Origin: Fidelibacterota bacterium
GTDB taxonomy: Bacteria; Fidelibacterota; Marinisomatia; SCGC-AAA003-L08; TS1B11
DNA: 64,000 bases
NCBI GenBank assembly: GCA_004124875.1
Contig: SCKJ01000010.1
Coordinates: 27,243-91,242 of the forward strand
Direction of reading: 5' to 3'
Part shown: positions 15,635 through 24,057 of the stretch, in pieces
How positions within the stretch are numbered: position 1 is the first letter of the stretch
How the letters are laid out: each line of letters begins with the position of its first letter
Notes under the pieces: generated by a model
Database searches by the model: none
The model's input: only the letters and a program-made list of their open reading frames with translations
Told to the model about the DNA's origin: nothing
Program-made: the position numbers and the translations under genes

Positions 15635-17475
15635 AAAGTTCCCTCATCCCGCTGCTGCAAATAACTATCTAGCGAAAGTGCTGGGGCTGCAGGTTCATAG
15701 CTGGCCACTGGCTCTGTCGATGGTTGCACGGTTTGACTGACGATTTCAATAGAGTCGATGATAACTTCAATGGAATTGCTCTCCGAGGGGCGCTCTCCAT
15801 GTCGATCCCAGCCATGGACATGGTCGGGAATCCGCGTTAGCGCTTCAGCCACGAATGTCCTCTCATCGTGCTCGGGCAACACGAGTTTCGAGGTTACTGC
15901 ACCCCGCTCACTGACTATTGATGCTGGAGGGTGATTTATGGTTGGCGGGCCGGCTTTTTCCTCATTTAACGCCTTTGCCGGATTGCGCGGTTTGGTTGGA
16001 TGGTCATGATGGGCATCTCTTTCAAGCGAGGCAACGGCCGCGCGCGCCATCCGATTGCCGTCAACTTTCTCATCTATAGAGGTGATAGCCATCGACTGGT
16101 GTACGGATGACCGGGGCAGTGATTCCCGTATCGGGGGGGGAACCCGTCTGGTGAGATTCGAATCCCCCTGGATGACGGGGTTCGTCTTGTCGCCCTTTTC
16201 CTCAGTCAATGCCCGGCCTGGATTATGAAGGCTTTGCTCAGCATGTTTATTCCCACCACTTACTATCTCAGACAGACTATCGTCCTCCGTAATCCGCGCG
16301 ATTTTTACCTCACGAACCATACCTGATAGGCCACTGAAAGATTCCAAGTTTGGAACCCGGTCTGAAGAATTTGATTCTTTTACCTGCCGGACTGAAGAGG
16401 TCACGAATTGCGAAGAATCTGAATCCTGACTGGCTTCCTCCCCCTGCATGGCTTGATTTTTCACACCATCCATTTGCCTTCGAATCGGTCGAAATCCAGC
16501 CATTTTCCCTCTTTTTGTGAGCTTGCTGGATGGGGACGCAACGGATTCAGCGTTGCTTTCTGAGACTCCCGATTGCGTTGGTCGAGCTTCCTCCGACCGC
16601 ACCGCTGCATCTAAGACTGGAGGGAGCAGGTTATCCATTGAACCAGTATCTGCAATGGATCGTTCTGATAGAGAGCCGGATACCCGATCTATTGTTCCGG
16701 GTTTTGCCACTCGGGAGACGGATGCTGATAACGAAGGCGTCGGGGCAGTATCATTCTCCGGCAGAGGGGGGCCGGCGACGGGCATCTCAGTAGCCCTGAT
16801 TTCGGGGCTCACTGGACCGCCCACCGGATGGTAACCGGTACCCGAGCGTGGAAACCCGGTCGCCAGGGCCGGTTCACCTTCCTCGATAGAAATGACCGGG
16901 TAGATCGGGGGTAATGGTGCAGATGTCTGGACTAAGGTGGATGTCTGACCCGCCACTCCAGGCTCCACTTCCCGGGAGATGGGTTCCAGTGAGGAAGACA
17001 TCGGTGTAGTATAAATCTCCGACTGGGTCGGACCGGTGACGGATACCTCATCAGCCCGGATTTTGTGGCCCTCTGGATCGGCCGCTGGCGCGTCCCCCGC
17101 AGCAGGGCGTGGAATCCTAGTCGCTGAGTCCGGTTCACCTTCCTTGATAGAAATGACCGGGAAAACAGGGCGTAATGGTTCATCGGCCCGGGGCGATAAA
17201 AGCGCCTGATGTCCCTGCCCGTCCTCTTTGTCTAATTCTCTGTGTTGACCGGGACGCACTTGGTGTGCTGGCTGAACAAAAGAAGCATTCCTCCTGCTAT
17301 TGGGCACAGCTCTGTTGGTTTCCACATGGAGGGTTGGGGTTGCAGCTGGGTACGGAAGTTGATCTTCGTGCCTATAGATGCCAATGGCTCCAAGCTCGTG
17401 ATAAATGGGATCAGCTAACCTAAACATGGGCGGATTGACCAATGCGCGCGATGCCATTCTCCCCCAGAAATCCAT
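15631..17475 (-). CDS. Large low-complexity protein of the eCIS operon
   Basis: A 614-residue protein of no recognised family. It is rich in Ser, Pro, Glu, Arg and Gly and looks intrinsically disordered except for a structured opening (FWGRMASRALVNPPMFRLADPIYHELGAIG) split by short ordered pieces. It contains an internal duplication: a block opening PVISIKEGEPDSAT recurs as PVISIEEGEPALAT 87 residues later, and the DNA repeats with a 261-base offset (17131 versus 16870). It is tied on both sides to structural genes (TGATG with the baseplate gene, GTGA with the cap gene). A flexible scaffold, linker or fibre-like role is possible. The frame is uninterrupted despite the low constraint expected of disordered proteins. 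Confidence 0.78.
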   Translation of the reverse strand: MDFWGRMASRALVNPPMFRLADPIYHELGAIGIYRHEDQLPYPAATPTLHVETNRAVPNSRRNASFVQPAHQVRPGQHRELDKEDGQGHQALLSPRADEPLRPVFPVISIKEGEPDSATRIPRPAAGDAPAADPEGHKIRADEVSVTGPTQSEIYTTPMSSSLEPISREVEPGVAGQTSTLVQTSAPLPPIYPVISIEEGEPALATGFPRSGTGYHPVGGPVSPEIRATEMPVAGPPLPENDTAPTPSLSASVSRVAKPGTIDRVSGSLSERSIADTGSMDNLLPPVLDAAVRSEEARPTQSGVSESNAESVASPSSKLTKRGKMAGFRPIRRQMDGVKNQAMQGEEASQDSDSSQFVTSSVRQVKESNSSDRVPNLESFSGLSGMVREVKIARITEDDSLSEIVSGGNKHAEQSLHNPGRALTEEKGDKTNPVIQGDSNLTRRVPPPIRESLPRSSVHQSMAITSIDEKVDGNRMARAAVASLERDAHHDHPTKPRNPAKALNEEKAGPPTINHPPASIVSERGAVTSKLVLPEHDERTFVAEALTRIPDHVHGWDRHGERPSESNSIEVIIDSIEIVSQTVQPSTEPVASYEPAAPALSLDSYLQQRDEGTL

Positions 17476-18209
17476 CAGGCGTTCACTTGCTTAAGATATT
17501 GATGCCTCCGCCAGGCATTCATGGCTAGAATCTCTCCTTCCTTCCACCCATAGGCTTTAGCCAGCACATGTACTTCCCAAAGCAGTGCACCAGCGCTTTT
17601 TGTCAGGGAGTTCCAAAAGTAGTAAGATATATCAAAATGTATTTCCCAGGCATGATTGCATGCAGGACAATGCACCTCCAGCAACATTTCAGCCTGCTGA
17701 TCCTCTTGCAGAATACGATCAGCGACGGCCTTTAGCACATACGCAGGCAAGCGATGCGCAGATATGGTTTTCTTTTTGTATGTTGAGGAGACGATACAGT
17801 GTTCAATCAGACTGCGCCGGGCTTCCTCCAAGTCCTGGCTGGGGGCAATTGCCAGCAAATTCGAGCTATCGGGCAAACGGCATCGAACCTGGTATTGGCC
17901 CTCATTGACCGATATTGTGGCCGGTTCAAACGCTGCATCCGCTGAACGTACTTGACCGACAGGAATCGTCAGTTCGATCTCTTCATCGCAACGTGGGCAA
18001 TCGCTTACTCCGGCAATGGAATCGCCGAAGCATATTTCATACATTGCGAGGAGATACTGATCGCGCCCACCGATAGGCATCGCGACCAGTTCCTCCCACG
18101 ACTTTTCAGGGAAGGCGAAGTTGATGGCAGTCAGTGATCTCTCGGTCAGCGACCGGCATTGCCCCCAATCGTTCATTCTGAGGATATCCGCAGCACTTAG
18201 AAAGCGCAC
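17475..18209 (-). CDS. T4 gp26-type baseplate protein with zinc-ribbon pairs
   Basis: A 244-residue protein of the T4-like base plate family found in eCIS loci: LTERSLTAINFAFP, SWEELVAMPIGGRDQYLLAMYE, then a DCPRCDEEIELTIPV zinc knuckle. A second Cys pair, VHCPACNHAWEIHFDI, lies about 100 residues later, so four cysteines could bind one zinc ion. The start is a GTG at 18209, five bases after the tube stop. The family's job in T4 is in the central baseplate; its precise place in eCIS particles is not established. Confidence 0.85.
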   Translation of the reverse strand: MRFLSAADILRMNDWGQCRSLTERSLTAINFAFPEKSWEELVAMPIGGRDQYLLAMYEICFGDSIAGVSDCPRCDEEIELTIPVGQVRSADAAFEPATISVNEGQYQVRCRLPDSSNLLAIAPSQDLEEARRSLIEHCIVSSTYKKKTISAHRLPAYVLKAVADRILQEDQQAEMLLEVHCPACNHAWEIHFDISYYFWNSLTKSAGALLWEVHVLAKAYGWKEGEILAMNAWRRHQYLKQVNA

Positions 18210-18214
18210 CTGGC

Positions 18215-18739
18215 TTAGGCCGGCTCGGTAAAGCTGGGCTCAGCCGGCTCGGCGACGCCGTAATCGCGTTCCCAACCTTCGTTTTCCAATTTTAGGCTCT
18301 GTATCGCCACCGCCTTGCCGTTCGCGTCCAGCTCGGGCATGGCTTGAAATTCAGAAACCCAGCAACGGTAGACCTTATAGGCTATAGCCAACTGCCCCGA
18401 TTCGTTGTAGACTTCAATAATAATGTCCTTGCGGAAGTCTTTGAGGGAAACTTCACTTCCAAGGCCCGAGCCGTAGTTCCAGATTTTGTTGGCCCACTGT
18501 TCGAATTCGGGATCATGGGTCACGCCCCGTTCGAGTGTTATGGCCTCGTACTTGGTCTGCCCCGGTGATTTTCTGGTGGAACTCGGATCCCCTCCCTCCC
18601 GGTGCTCAATCGGTTCAGTGGTCCGTTTCAACGCGCCAACCTTGCTGACGCCGGCGACATACCTCCCATCCCATTTTACCCTGAATTTGAAGTTTTTATA
18701 GGGATCGAATCTCTCTGCATTGACACTGAACGTTGCCAC
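18215..18739 (-). CDS. Inner tube protein (Pvc1/Pvc5-like)
   Basis: A 174-residue protein of the T4-like virus tail tube family: FDPYKNFKFRVKWDGRYVAGVSKVGALKR, then IEHREGGDPSSTRKSPGQ, ITLERGVTHDPEFEQWANK, the FRKDIIIEVYNESGQ strand and a terminal LKLENEGWERD. Hexamers stack into the cargo-carrying tube. The GTG start is preceded by GGGGGA. It is the only full tube gene in the window and follows the only sheath gene by ten bases; PVC and Afp have several copies of each. Confidence 0.93.
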   Translation of the reverse strand: MATFSVNAERFDPYKNFKFRVKWDGRYVAGVSKVGALKRTTEPIEHREGGDPSSTRKSPGQTKYEAITLERGVTHDPEFEQWANKIWNYGSGLGSEVSLKDFRKDIIIEVYNESGQLAIAYKVYRCWVSEFQAMPELDANGKAVAIQSLKLENEGWERDYGVAEPAEPSFTEPA

Positions 18740-18748
18740 AATTCCCCC

Positions 18749-20608
18749 TTATGCCGCGACCTGACCGGCTATTTGCTGTAGTTTGATGATGACGAATTCC
18801 GCCGGTTTCAGGGGCGCGAATCCTATGAGGATGTTCACAATGCCCAAATTGATATCATTCTGGGTTGTGGTCTCGCTGTCACATTTGACAAAGTAGGCAT
18901 CCTTGGGCGAGCTGCCCTGAAATGCCCCTTGGCGGAACATGTTGTGCATGAAAGCACCCAGGTTCAATCTAATCTGGGACCATAGCGGTTCGTCGTTGGG
19001 CTCAAATACAGCCCAATGGGTTCCCCGATAGAGGCTTTCCTCGATATAGAGTGCTACCCGGCGCACCGACAGGTATTTCCATTCCGACGCCAGCTGGTCA
19101 TTTCCCTGTGTCGTTCTGGAGCCCCAGATCACCCGCCCAGCCGGGCCCATCGCCCGGAGACAGTTTAATCCGAGTGGGTTCAGCTCCCCATTTTCAGCAT
19201 CGGTCAGAGGAATACTCAAGGCCGGTACACCTTTAAGGGTTGCGTCGAGGCCGGCAGGGGCCTTCCAGAGCCCGCGGGTGCTGTCCGTCCGGGCAATAAC
19301 CCCCGCTACGGCGCCGCAAGGAACGAAATCACGCAGCTGGTTCTCCCGCAGTGGATCGGGCTTGCGCAATCGGGGAAAAAATACGGCCGCATTTTTACTG
19401 GTGGAGCCCAAGGTCGCATTTTGCATGGCTGTTTTGGCGACCGCTTTGCTCAACCAAGTGGTTGGAGGGTCGACGATGAAAAACGCGCGTCTCTTTTCGG
19501 CGTATGTTGCGGCCTTGCCGATCAAACTATTCTCGATTTCGCCATCAATCTTGTGGGGGGGAATACACAACAGATTGAACAGGTCGGCATTTTCAAGGGC
19601 ATAGAGGCCTTCCTTATCTCCTTTCGTGGTGAAATCCTGGTAATCCAATTTCTCCCCATCTGAACCCAGAGTGGTAACAGGTTCAGTTTGGTTATTAGGG
19701 GTTGCGGCAGGCCTCGCTGTGGGCAAATCACCATCTACCCTTATTAGCGCCGACCGATCCTTCAGGACCCCATCGAGCTGGCGAGCACTCTCCACGACCG
19801 AGACACTCAGGAAGCTTTCGGTATTTCCGGTGGTGGTATCGGTAACATAGAGGTTGAAGGTGTCGTTATCAGTCAGCCCCAGGTCCTTGGCGGCAGTCGT
19901 TTCCGCCGGGCTGCTGGGTAACGTTATGATTACTTCCAGGCCGTTTCCCCAAAGGCCCTCATAAGCTGCTTCAAGGTTGAGGGCAGCGGTTCCACTGCCG
20001 ATCACGATTTTGGCTTTGGGGCTAGTGCTCACCGTTGTGGTTGTCGATTCGACGGGCAGCAGTACATCCGCTGCTGCAGCGGCTGCACGTTTCATATCTG
20101 CCATAGAGCCGTCTGCCTCTCTCACCGCTGCCACTGCTGCAACGACTGAGTTTGCCGCAGCCAATTCGTGAGGCCCATACTCGTCCTTTAAATATTCATC
20201 CCGCGCCGTATCCGCGGCATCAATTATGGCTTGTTTATTACCCGTTGCCGCTTGGGCGGCGGTGGAGACTGCGATTGCCGCCGCGGAGGCATCTCTTTCT
20301 TCCTGTGTCGGCGCGGGGGTAGTGATGGTTGAAGGGCCTCCGCCCTTATACAGCCTGACGATGATGGCCTGGCCGCCGCCATTGCCGAAGAAATCGCGCA
20401 CGGCATAGCTCATGGCGCTTTGGCCCCACAGTCCGCCAAAGTTTCGCTCGTAATCGCCATAGTTATTGATCGTAATAGGATCATTGACCGGGCCGCGCAG
20501 TGCCCGACCGACAAAAGCCGTGATGGAAGTGGCGACACCTGTAATTGTGCGTACGCCACTGGGAATTTCTTCGATGTAAACGCCTGGGTAAGTTGGTGCA
20601 ACCGGCAT
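18749..20608 (-). CDS. Contractile sheath protein (Pvc2-4-like)
   Basis: A 619-residue sheath subunit. The N-terminus has the family signature (TYPGVYIEEIPSGVRTITGV, TSITAFVGRA and an INNYGDYERNFGG segment, then VRDFFGNGGGQAIIVR). The C-terminal domain has VRRVALYIEESLYRGTHWAVFEPN and LWSQIRLNLGAFMHNMF, ending FVIIKLQQI. The middle (about residues 110-330) is an Ala-rich insertion that probably decorates the sheath surface. AGAAGGA precedes the ATG by about eight bases. It is the first gene of the operon, with 566 bases of upstream DNA that probably hold the promoter. Confidence 0.95.
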   Translation of the reverse strand: MPVAPTYPGVYIEEIPSGVRTITGVATSITAFVGRALRGPVNDPITINNYGDYERNFGGLWGQSAMSYAVRDFFGNGGGQAIIVRLYKGGGPSTITTPAPTQEERDASAAAIAVSTAAQAATGNKQAIIDAADTARDEYLKDEYGPHELAAANSVVAAVAAVREADGSMADMKRAAAAAADVLLPVESTTTTVSTSPKAKIVIGSGTAALNLEAAYEGLWGNGLEVIITLPSSPAETTAAKDLGLTDNDTFNLYVTDTTTGNTESFLSVSVVESARQLDGVLKDRSALIRVDGDLPTARPAATPNNQTEPVTTLGSDGEKLDYQDFTTKGDKEGLYALENADLFNLLCIPPHKIDGEIENSLIGKAATYAEKRRAFFIVDPPTTWLSKAVAKTAMQNATLGSTSKNAAVFFPRLRKPDPLRENQLRDFVPCGAVAGVIARTDSTRGLWKAPAGLDATLKGVPALSIPLTDAENGELNPLGLNCLRAMGPAGRVIWGSRTTQGNDQLASEWKYLSVRRVALYIEESLYRGTHWAVFEPNDEPLWSQIRLNLGAFMHNMFRQGAFQGSSPKDAYFVKCDSETTTQNDINLGIVNILIGFAPLKPAEFVIIKLQQIAGQVAA

Positions 20609-21174
20609 GGCAGTTGGTCCTTCTATTTAATCATCATATCAGTTCAAGAGAGCAATTCCAGAGCACACCCCTACATAAGGATTATGCACTCCTTTTTGAG
20701 ACATGATATATTCAGCGTCTACGCTATATATTTATTAATACCAGTTACAAGGTAATATTATTAGCGCCTATTTGTCAATATATATTGGCGGGATTCTACT
20801 GTTTTTCCGGATGATCTGGAAATAATCCAGCCGGGAATCCAAAATAACTGCGCTAGAAAAACTATCAAATCCGACGATTGGTTAACGGCCCGGAAATGTC
20901 TCGCGTCCGATGGGTTAAGGCAGCTTCGGTAGGGTGGGGGACAAATATGCGAAATGACGCCATACGTCGCTACGCAACCTTGGGGAGAGATTTAATATTG
21001 TAAGGTTTGAACAGGGACGAGATATTGGAGTTGGCGGCTCACCGCAAACGAGACTTATGGTGGGCTGTCAAGTTACCGAGTCGAATCGAATGATAATGTT
21101 TGAGTCAGATAACCGGCCCCAGATAAAAAAGTAGGTTGGGCTTAGGTGCGCCCTTAGGCTTAAATGTGAGACAG
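20609..21174. other. Intergenic region upstream of the eCIS operon
   Basis: No gene is supported here. The half nearest the eCIS is A+T rich and holds the candidate promoter and a small perfect inverted repeat, AGCGT-CT-ACGCT (20714-20725), set in ATATAT flanks, which would lie in the 5' leader and could be an operator or hairpin. The half nearest the histidine kinase gene shows no clear terminator. Confidence 0.5.
20752..20778 (-). promoter_or_regulatory. Candidate promoter of the eCIS operon
   Basis: On the minus strand TTGACA (20778-20773) is followed after 15 bases by TATTAC (20757-20752). The spacing is short, so this is only a candidate. It lies in an A+T-rich block 145 bases before the sheath ATG, in the only sizeable upstream gap of the operon. 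Confidence 0.3.
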
Positions 21175-22155
21175 TTAGGCGTTACCCATTAGCGACGAGT
21201 TATTCAAGTGAAGTAATATTTCATCTATAGGCGTGATCGGATGATCAATTCCCATTGATTTTGTGTCTTCCCTATCCAGCGCAAGGGGAAAGGTGAGAGA
21301 AACGCTCGTTCCCTTCCCTCGCCTGCTTGAAATCGCAATATCGCCTTGAAGCATTTGCATGATCGCATAGCATAGCGGCAATCCCAGTCCGGATTTGATG
21401 TGCGAGGAAGGCCCATCATTGGAAAAGTGAGGCAAAAAGACGTTATCAAGTGTTTCAGGCACTATGCCAGTCCCATTATCAGTTATTTCCATTTGCAGAT
21501 GCGGTGAGTAGGAAGGTATCAAGCTGCCCCCGCTAATTTTCTTATTTGACTCGGGATTTGAGAATGAGATATGTACTGTACTGCCGGGTCCAGCCAAAGC
21601 GTTCAAGGCATTTGTCAGCACATTCTCAACGACTTGTTGTACAAGTTGTGAATTGGCAAAAATAATATCATCCTGGCAAGCAGTCGTGATTTCCAGCTCC
21701 ACGCCATTGGGGTTATACAGGCTCTTTGTAACATTTTTTACTATCTCTGAGGCCGATACGTGGCTTAATTGCATTCTATCAGGATATGTGGCCTGGCAGA
21801 CCCGGTTGCTAACGGAAATAGCGTCACTCAACTGGTCAGAAATCATTTGGGATAGGTTCATCACTGTATGATTATTCTCTGCAGTTGATCTCAGTATTTT
21901 CGCCAACTCATTAACGCCATATAAAGTCGTGTTCAAATGGTAAGTCAGACCTCCAGCCAAAGCTCCTATCGTGGCCATCTGCCGGGCAATAATTAGTTTG
22001 TCCTCGATCTTATGCTTCTCCAATCGTAAGGATTCTTCCTCCATCCTTGCATGCACAGCCTGCCTTACACTATATCGCACATAGAGCGTTATGGCCATCG
22101 CGGTGATAAGTGTGATGGTTGTGCTTATGAAAAGGAAAAAACCGGGCGCTTCCAT
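21175..22155 (-). CDS. Membrane-associated sensor histidine kinase
   Basis: A kinase of about 326 residues: one N-terminal membrane segment (FLFISTTITLITAMAITLYV), a coiled linker, a phospho-acceptor region ALAGGLTYHLNTTL with the likely His, and a complete ATPase domain (N box NVLTNALNAL, G1 ITDNGTGIV, F box FLPHFSNDG, G2 GLGLPLCYAIM). I chose the ATG at 22155, with a G-rich site upstream; an in-frame start at 22215 would add 20 residues. It overlaps the preceding membrane-protein gene. It lacks an extracellular sensor domain, so that partner is probably the sensor. No response regulator lies in the window. Confidence 0.83.
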   Translation of the reverse strand: MEAPGFFLFISTTITLITAMAITLYVRYSVRQAVHARMEEESLRLEKHKIEDKLIIARQMATIGALAGGLTYHLNTTLYGVNELAKILRSTAENNHTVMNLSQMISDQLSDAISVSNRVCQATYPDRMQLSHVSASEIVKNVTKSLYNPNGVELEITTACQDDIIFANSQLVQQVVENVLTNALNALAGPGSTVHISFSNPESNKKISGGSLIPSYSPHLQMEITDNGTGIVPETLDNVFLPHFSNDGPSSHIKSGLGLPLCYAIMQMLQGDIAISSRRGKGTSVSLTFPLALDREDTKSMGIDHPITPIDEILLHLNNSSLMGNA

Positions 22156-22766
22156 AAGTAACCCCCAAAATATATGATAAACGAAACGATGTGAATAACG
22201 TTGTGAAACCTCCACGTATTAATTGAAATTTCACCGAGGATGGTTGAATAAACGAATGCGTTTCCAGAAAAATAGATGAAACTGCCCATAGAAATCCAAT
22301 ATCTTTCGTCATAGAAGATTGATTTCTTTGGAAGTGATCGAAGGACGTCAAACAAGCTATATAGCGCAATGAATGTTACCAAAACGCTACTGATTGCCAG
22401 ACCTATTACTGGAGGATCAGGAGACGACTCATTGCTGCCTAAATATAACGCGATATTACTGATTATTATCAAGGGAATGATAATCTTCGTTAATATTTTA
22501 GGGTAACCAGTTAAGAAATCCGAGAAAATGAAAATGAGAAATGGGATCGCAACCAGGATGAACAGATGAAATAAAAACAAATTTCTGGTACCTTGAAATG
22601 CAAGATAAACTGCGACGAGGTTACTCGCCGCTACATAGCTCACGTAGACGGTTAGCAGCTGCAATGATCTGGTACAATTGCTCCACGTAAGCCAGCCAGC
22701 AGCTGCAACAAGGAGCGAAACGCCTACCACTGTCAGTCCGAGAATCACATCCGATGTGATTTCCAA
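22125..22766 (-). CDS. Polytopic membrane protein, probable sensor partner of the kinase
   Basis: A 213-residue protein with about seven hydrophobic helices (for example VILGLTVVGVSLLVAAAGWL, LFHLFILVAIPFLIFIF, IIIPLIIISNIALYLG). It resembles the 7TM membrane parts often placed before or fused to histidine kinases. It starts at a TTG and overlaps the kinase gene at its 3' end, which indicates coupling. The function is unknown; a sensing role is inferred from the arrangement. The 3' neighbour lacks its own input domain. Confidence 0.7.
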   Translation of the reverse strand: MEITSDVILGLTVVGVSLLVAAAGWLTWSNCTRSLQLLTVYVSYVAASNLVAVYLAFQGTRNLFLFHLFILVAIPFLIFIFSDFLTGYPKILTKIIIPLIIISNIALYLGSNESSPDPPVIGLAISSVLVTFIALYSLFDVLRSLPKKSIFYDERYWISMGSFIYFSGNAFVYSTILGEISINTWRFHNVIHIVSFIIYFGGYLWKRPVFSFS

Positions 22767-22787
22767 GGCTATCTACCCGCTATCTAT

Positions 22788-23267
22788 CTAATCGCCCCCG
22801 CCACAGAAGGGAGGACACGGTAATGCGACGTCAAGAATAACTATCTCGTGAGCACCCATTAATTTCCCCAGACCGCCATCAACATCCACGTCGTTGCCAT
22901 CTGACGTCACTCCAAAAATGACCTGAGAGTAACTGCCATCCTCTTTTAACGCATGGTAGATACGCAGGCCCACAACACCGTCCTGTGCCAGCAGTGCCAG
23001 CATGGCGTCACGGGCGAAAAACCATCCATTGGGCTCATTCACAAAATTTTTATCATATCGTGTGATCATCTCGTGAGCAGTGGATGAAATAATTACATGG
23101 TCTTCCTGACCTGAAAACATGGCCGTTGGATCTACCTGTATAGCCGTAAACGAAAATAGTGCAGGGTCGCGTTCTTGATCCGACGACATTGTAGAGACTT
23201 CACAGCTGTTGACAACGATTAATCCCAGGACTAGACCTGCCGCCAGAACACCGTATTTTCTTTTCAT
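22788..23267 (-). CDS. Lipoprotein of unknown function
   Basis: A 159-residue lipoprotein. The ATG at 23267 is preceded by GGGGGG and opens a typical signal (MKRKYGVLAAGLVLGLIVVNSC) whose lipobox is VNSC. A longer frame from 23363 would put 32 odd residues before it. The mature part is acidic, with VGLRIYHALKEDGSYSQV and GKLMGAHEIVILDVALP, and ends in a Cys/Gly-rich CPPFCGGGD. No known domain is recognised. It lies between the XRE regulator and the membrane protein in one likely operon. Confidence 0.72.
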   Translation of the reverse strand: MKRKYGVLAAGLVLGLIVVNSCEVSTMSSDQERDPALFSFTAIQVDPTAMFSGQEDHVIISSTAHEMITRYDKNFVNEPNGWFFARDAMLALLAQDGVVGLRIYHALKEDGSYSQVIFGVTSDGNDVDVDGGLGKLMGAHEIVILDVALPCPPFCGGGD

Positions 23268-23310
23268 TATTCCCCCCATTTTGTTCGATTGTGCGCAAGT
23301 GCCCGTATTA

Positions 23311-23760
23311 TCAGATATCCAAAGCTTTTTTCCAAAGAAGGCGAGCCATTTGCTCGGCCGCATTCTTTTCCTCTTTGATGTATTTAATCATGATTCGCTG
23401 GGTTTCAGATAGCCCGGATAAATCTTCCAACAGATCACCATCAGACAATCCGCTATCTGTGCTTATCGGGGAGGGATTCCCTATTCCAAATAGGAGCCAC
23501 CACGGATTATAATTGGTAAGATCTGCAATTTTTACTATCATTGGAGTAGGCGGCAGTAGACGGCCTTTCTCATATCCGTTAACGCTCTGCCTGGTAACTC
23601 CCAGTCGTTCGCCAAATTCATCTTGCGTTAAATCGATGCCCCGCCGGACCTGTCTGATCCGTTCGCCCAATCCATTAGTGTACTCAGCCACCCTGGCTCC
23701 AACATTCGTAACCTTATCATCTGATGCATTAGCTTCACCGGCATTTGATTCAAGTGTCAT
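23311..23760 (-). CDS. XRE-family transcription regulator
   Basis: A 149-residue DNA-binding protein with a helix-turn-helix at about residues 33-90 (RIRQVRRGIDLTQDEFGERLG, then VTRQSVNGYEKGRLLPP). A segment NYNPWWLLFGIGNPSP follows, often seen in cI/HipB-like repressors, and then a helical tail. It is the first gene of the cluster leading to the lipoprotein, membrane protein and kinase, and is likely autoregulated. GGAGA precedes the ATG. A control function over the downstream eCIS operon is possible but not shown. Confidence 0.82.
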   Translation of the reverse strand: MTLESNAGEANASDDKVTNVGARVAEYTNGLGERIRQVRRGIDLTQDEFGERLGVTRQSVNGYEKGRLLPPTPMIVKIADLTNYNPWWLLFGIGNPSPISTDSGLSDGDLLEDLSGLSETQRIMIKYIKEEKNAAEQMARLLWKKALDI

Positions 23761-24057
23761 TGGGTAATCTCCAACTTTTTTTATATCGGTATAGTCCGCC
23801 TACGGCCACCATTCTGGGATGTTACTGCTAATGCCGTCAGATTAAAAGTGGCAATTTAAGATTTCTATACGTAAATCATCCCCATATTTACTCGTTAGTA
23901 TGTAAACTGCCAATCATTGATTGACCTTAAGTCAGGCAGGCATACCGGAGAATACCAGGGGCAATATTGGAAATGGAATACATATCTGAAAAGAAGAGCC
24001 CACCAGCCCCCAAAGCCAGTGGACCCTTCATCAGAGATATCTCTTCAATTCTGACAA
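23761..24057. other. Intergenic region between XRE gene and T9SS protein gene
   Basis: About 300 bases with no supported gene. The side next to the regulator holds an A+T-rich stretch likely to contain its promoter. The side next to 24058 holds a small palindrome AGAGATATCTCT (24034-24045) without a T run, so I do not call a terminator. Confidence 0.4.
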
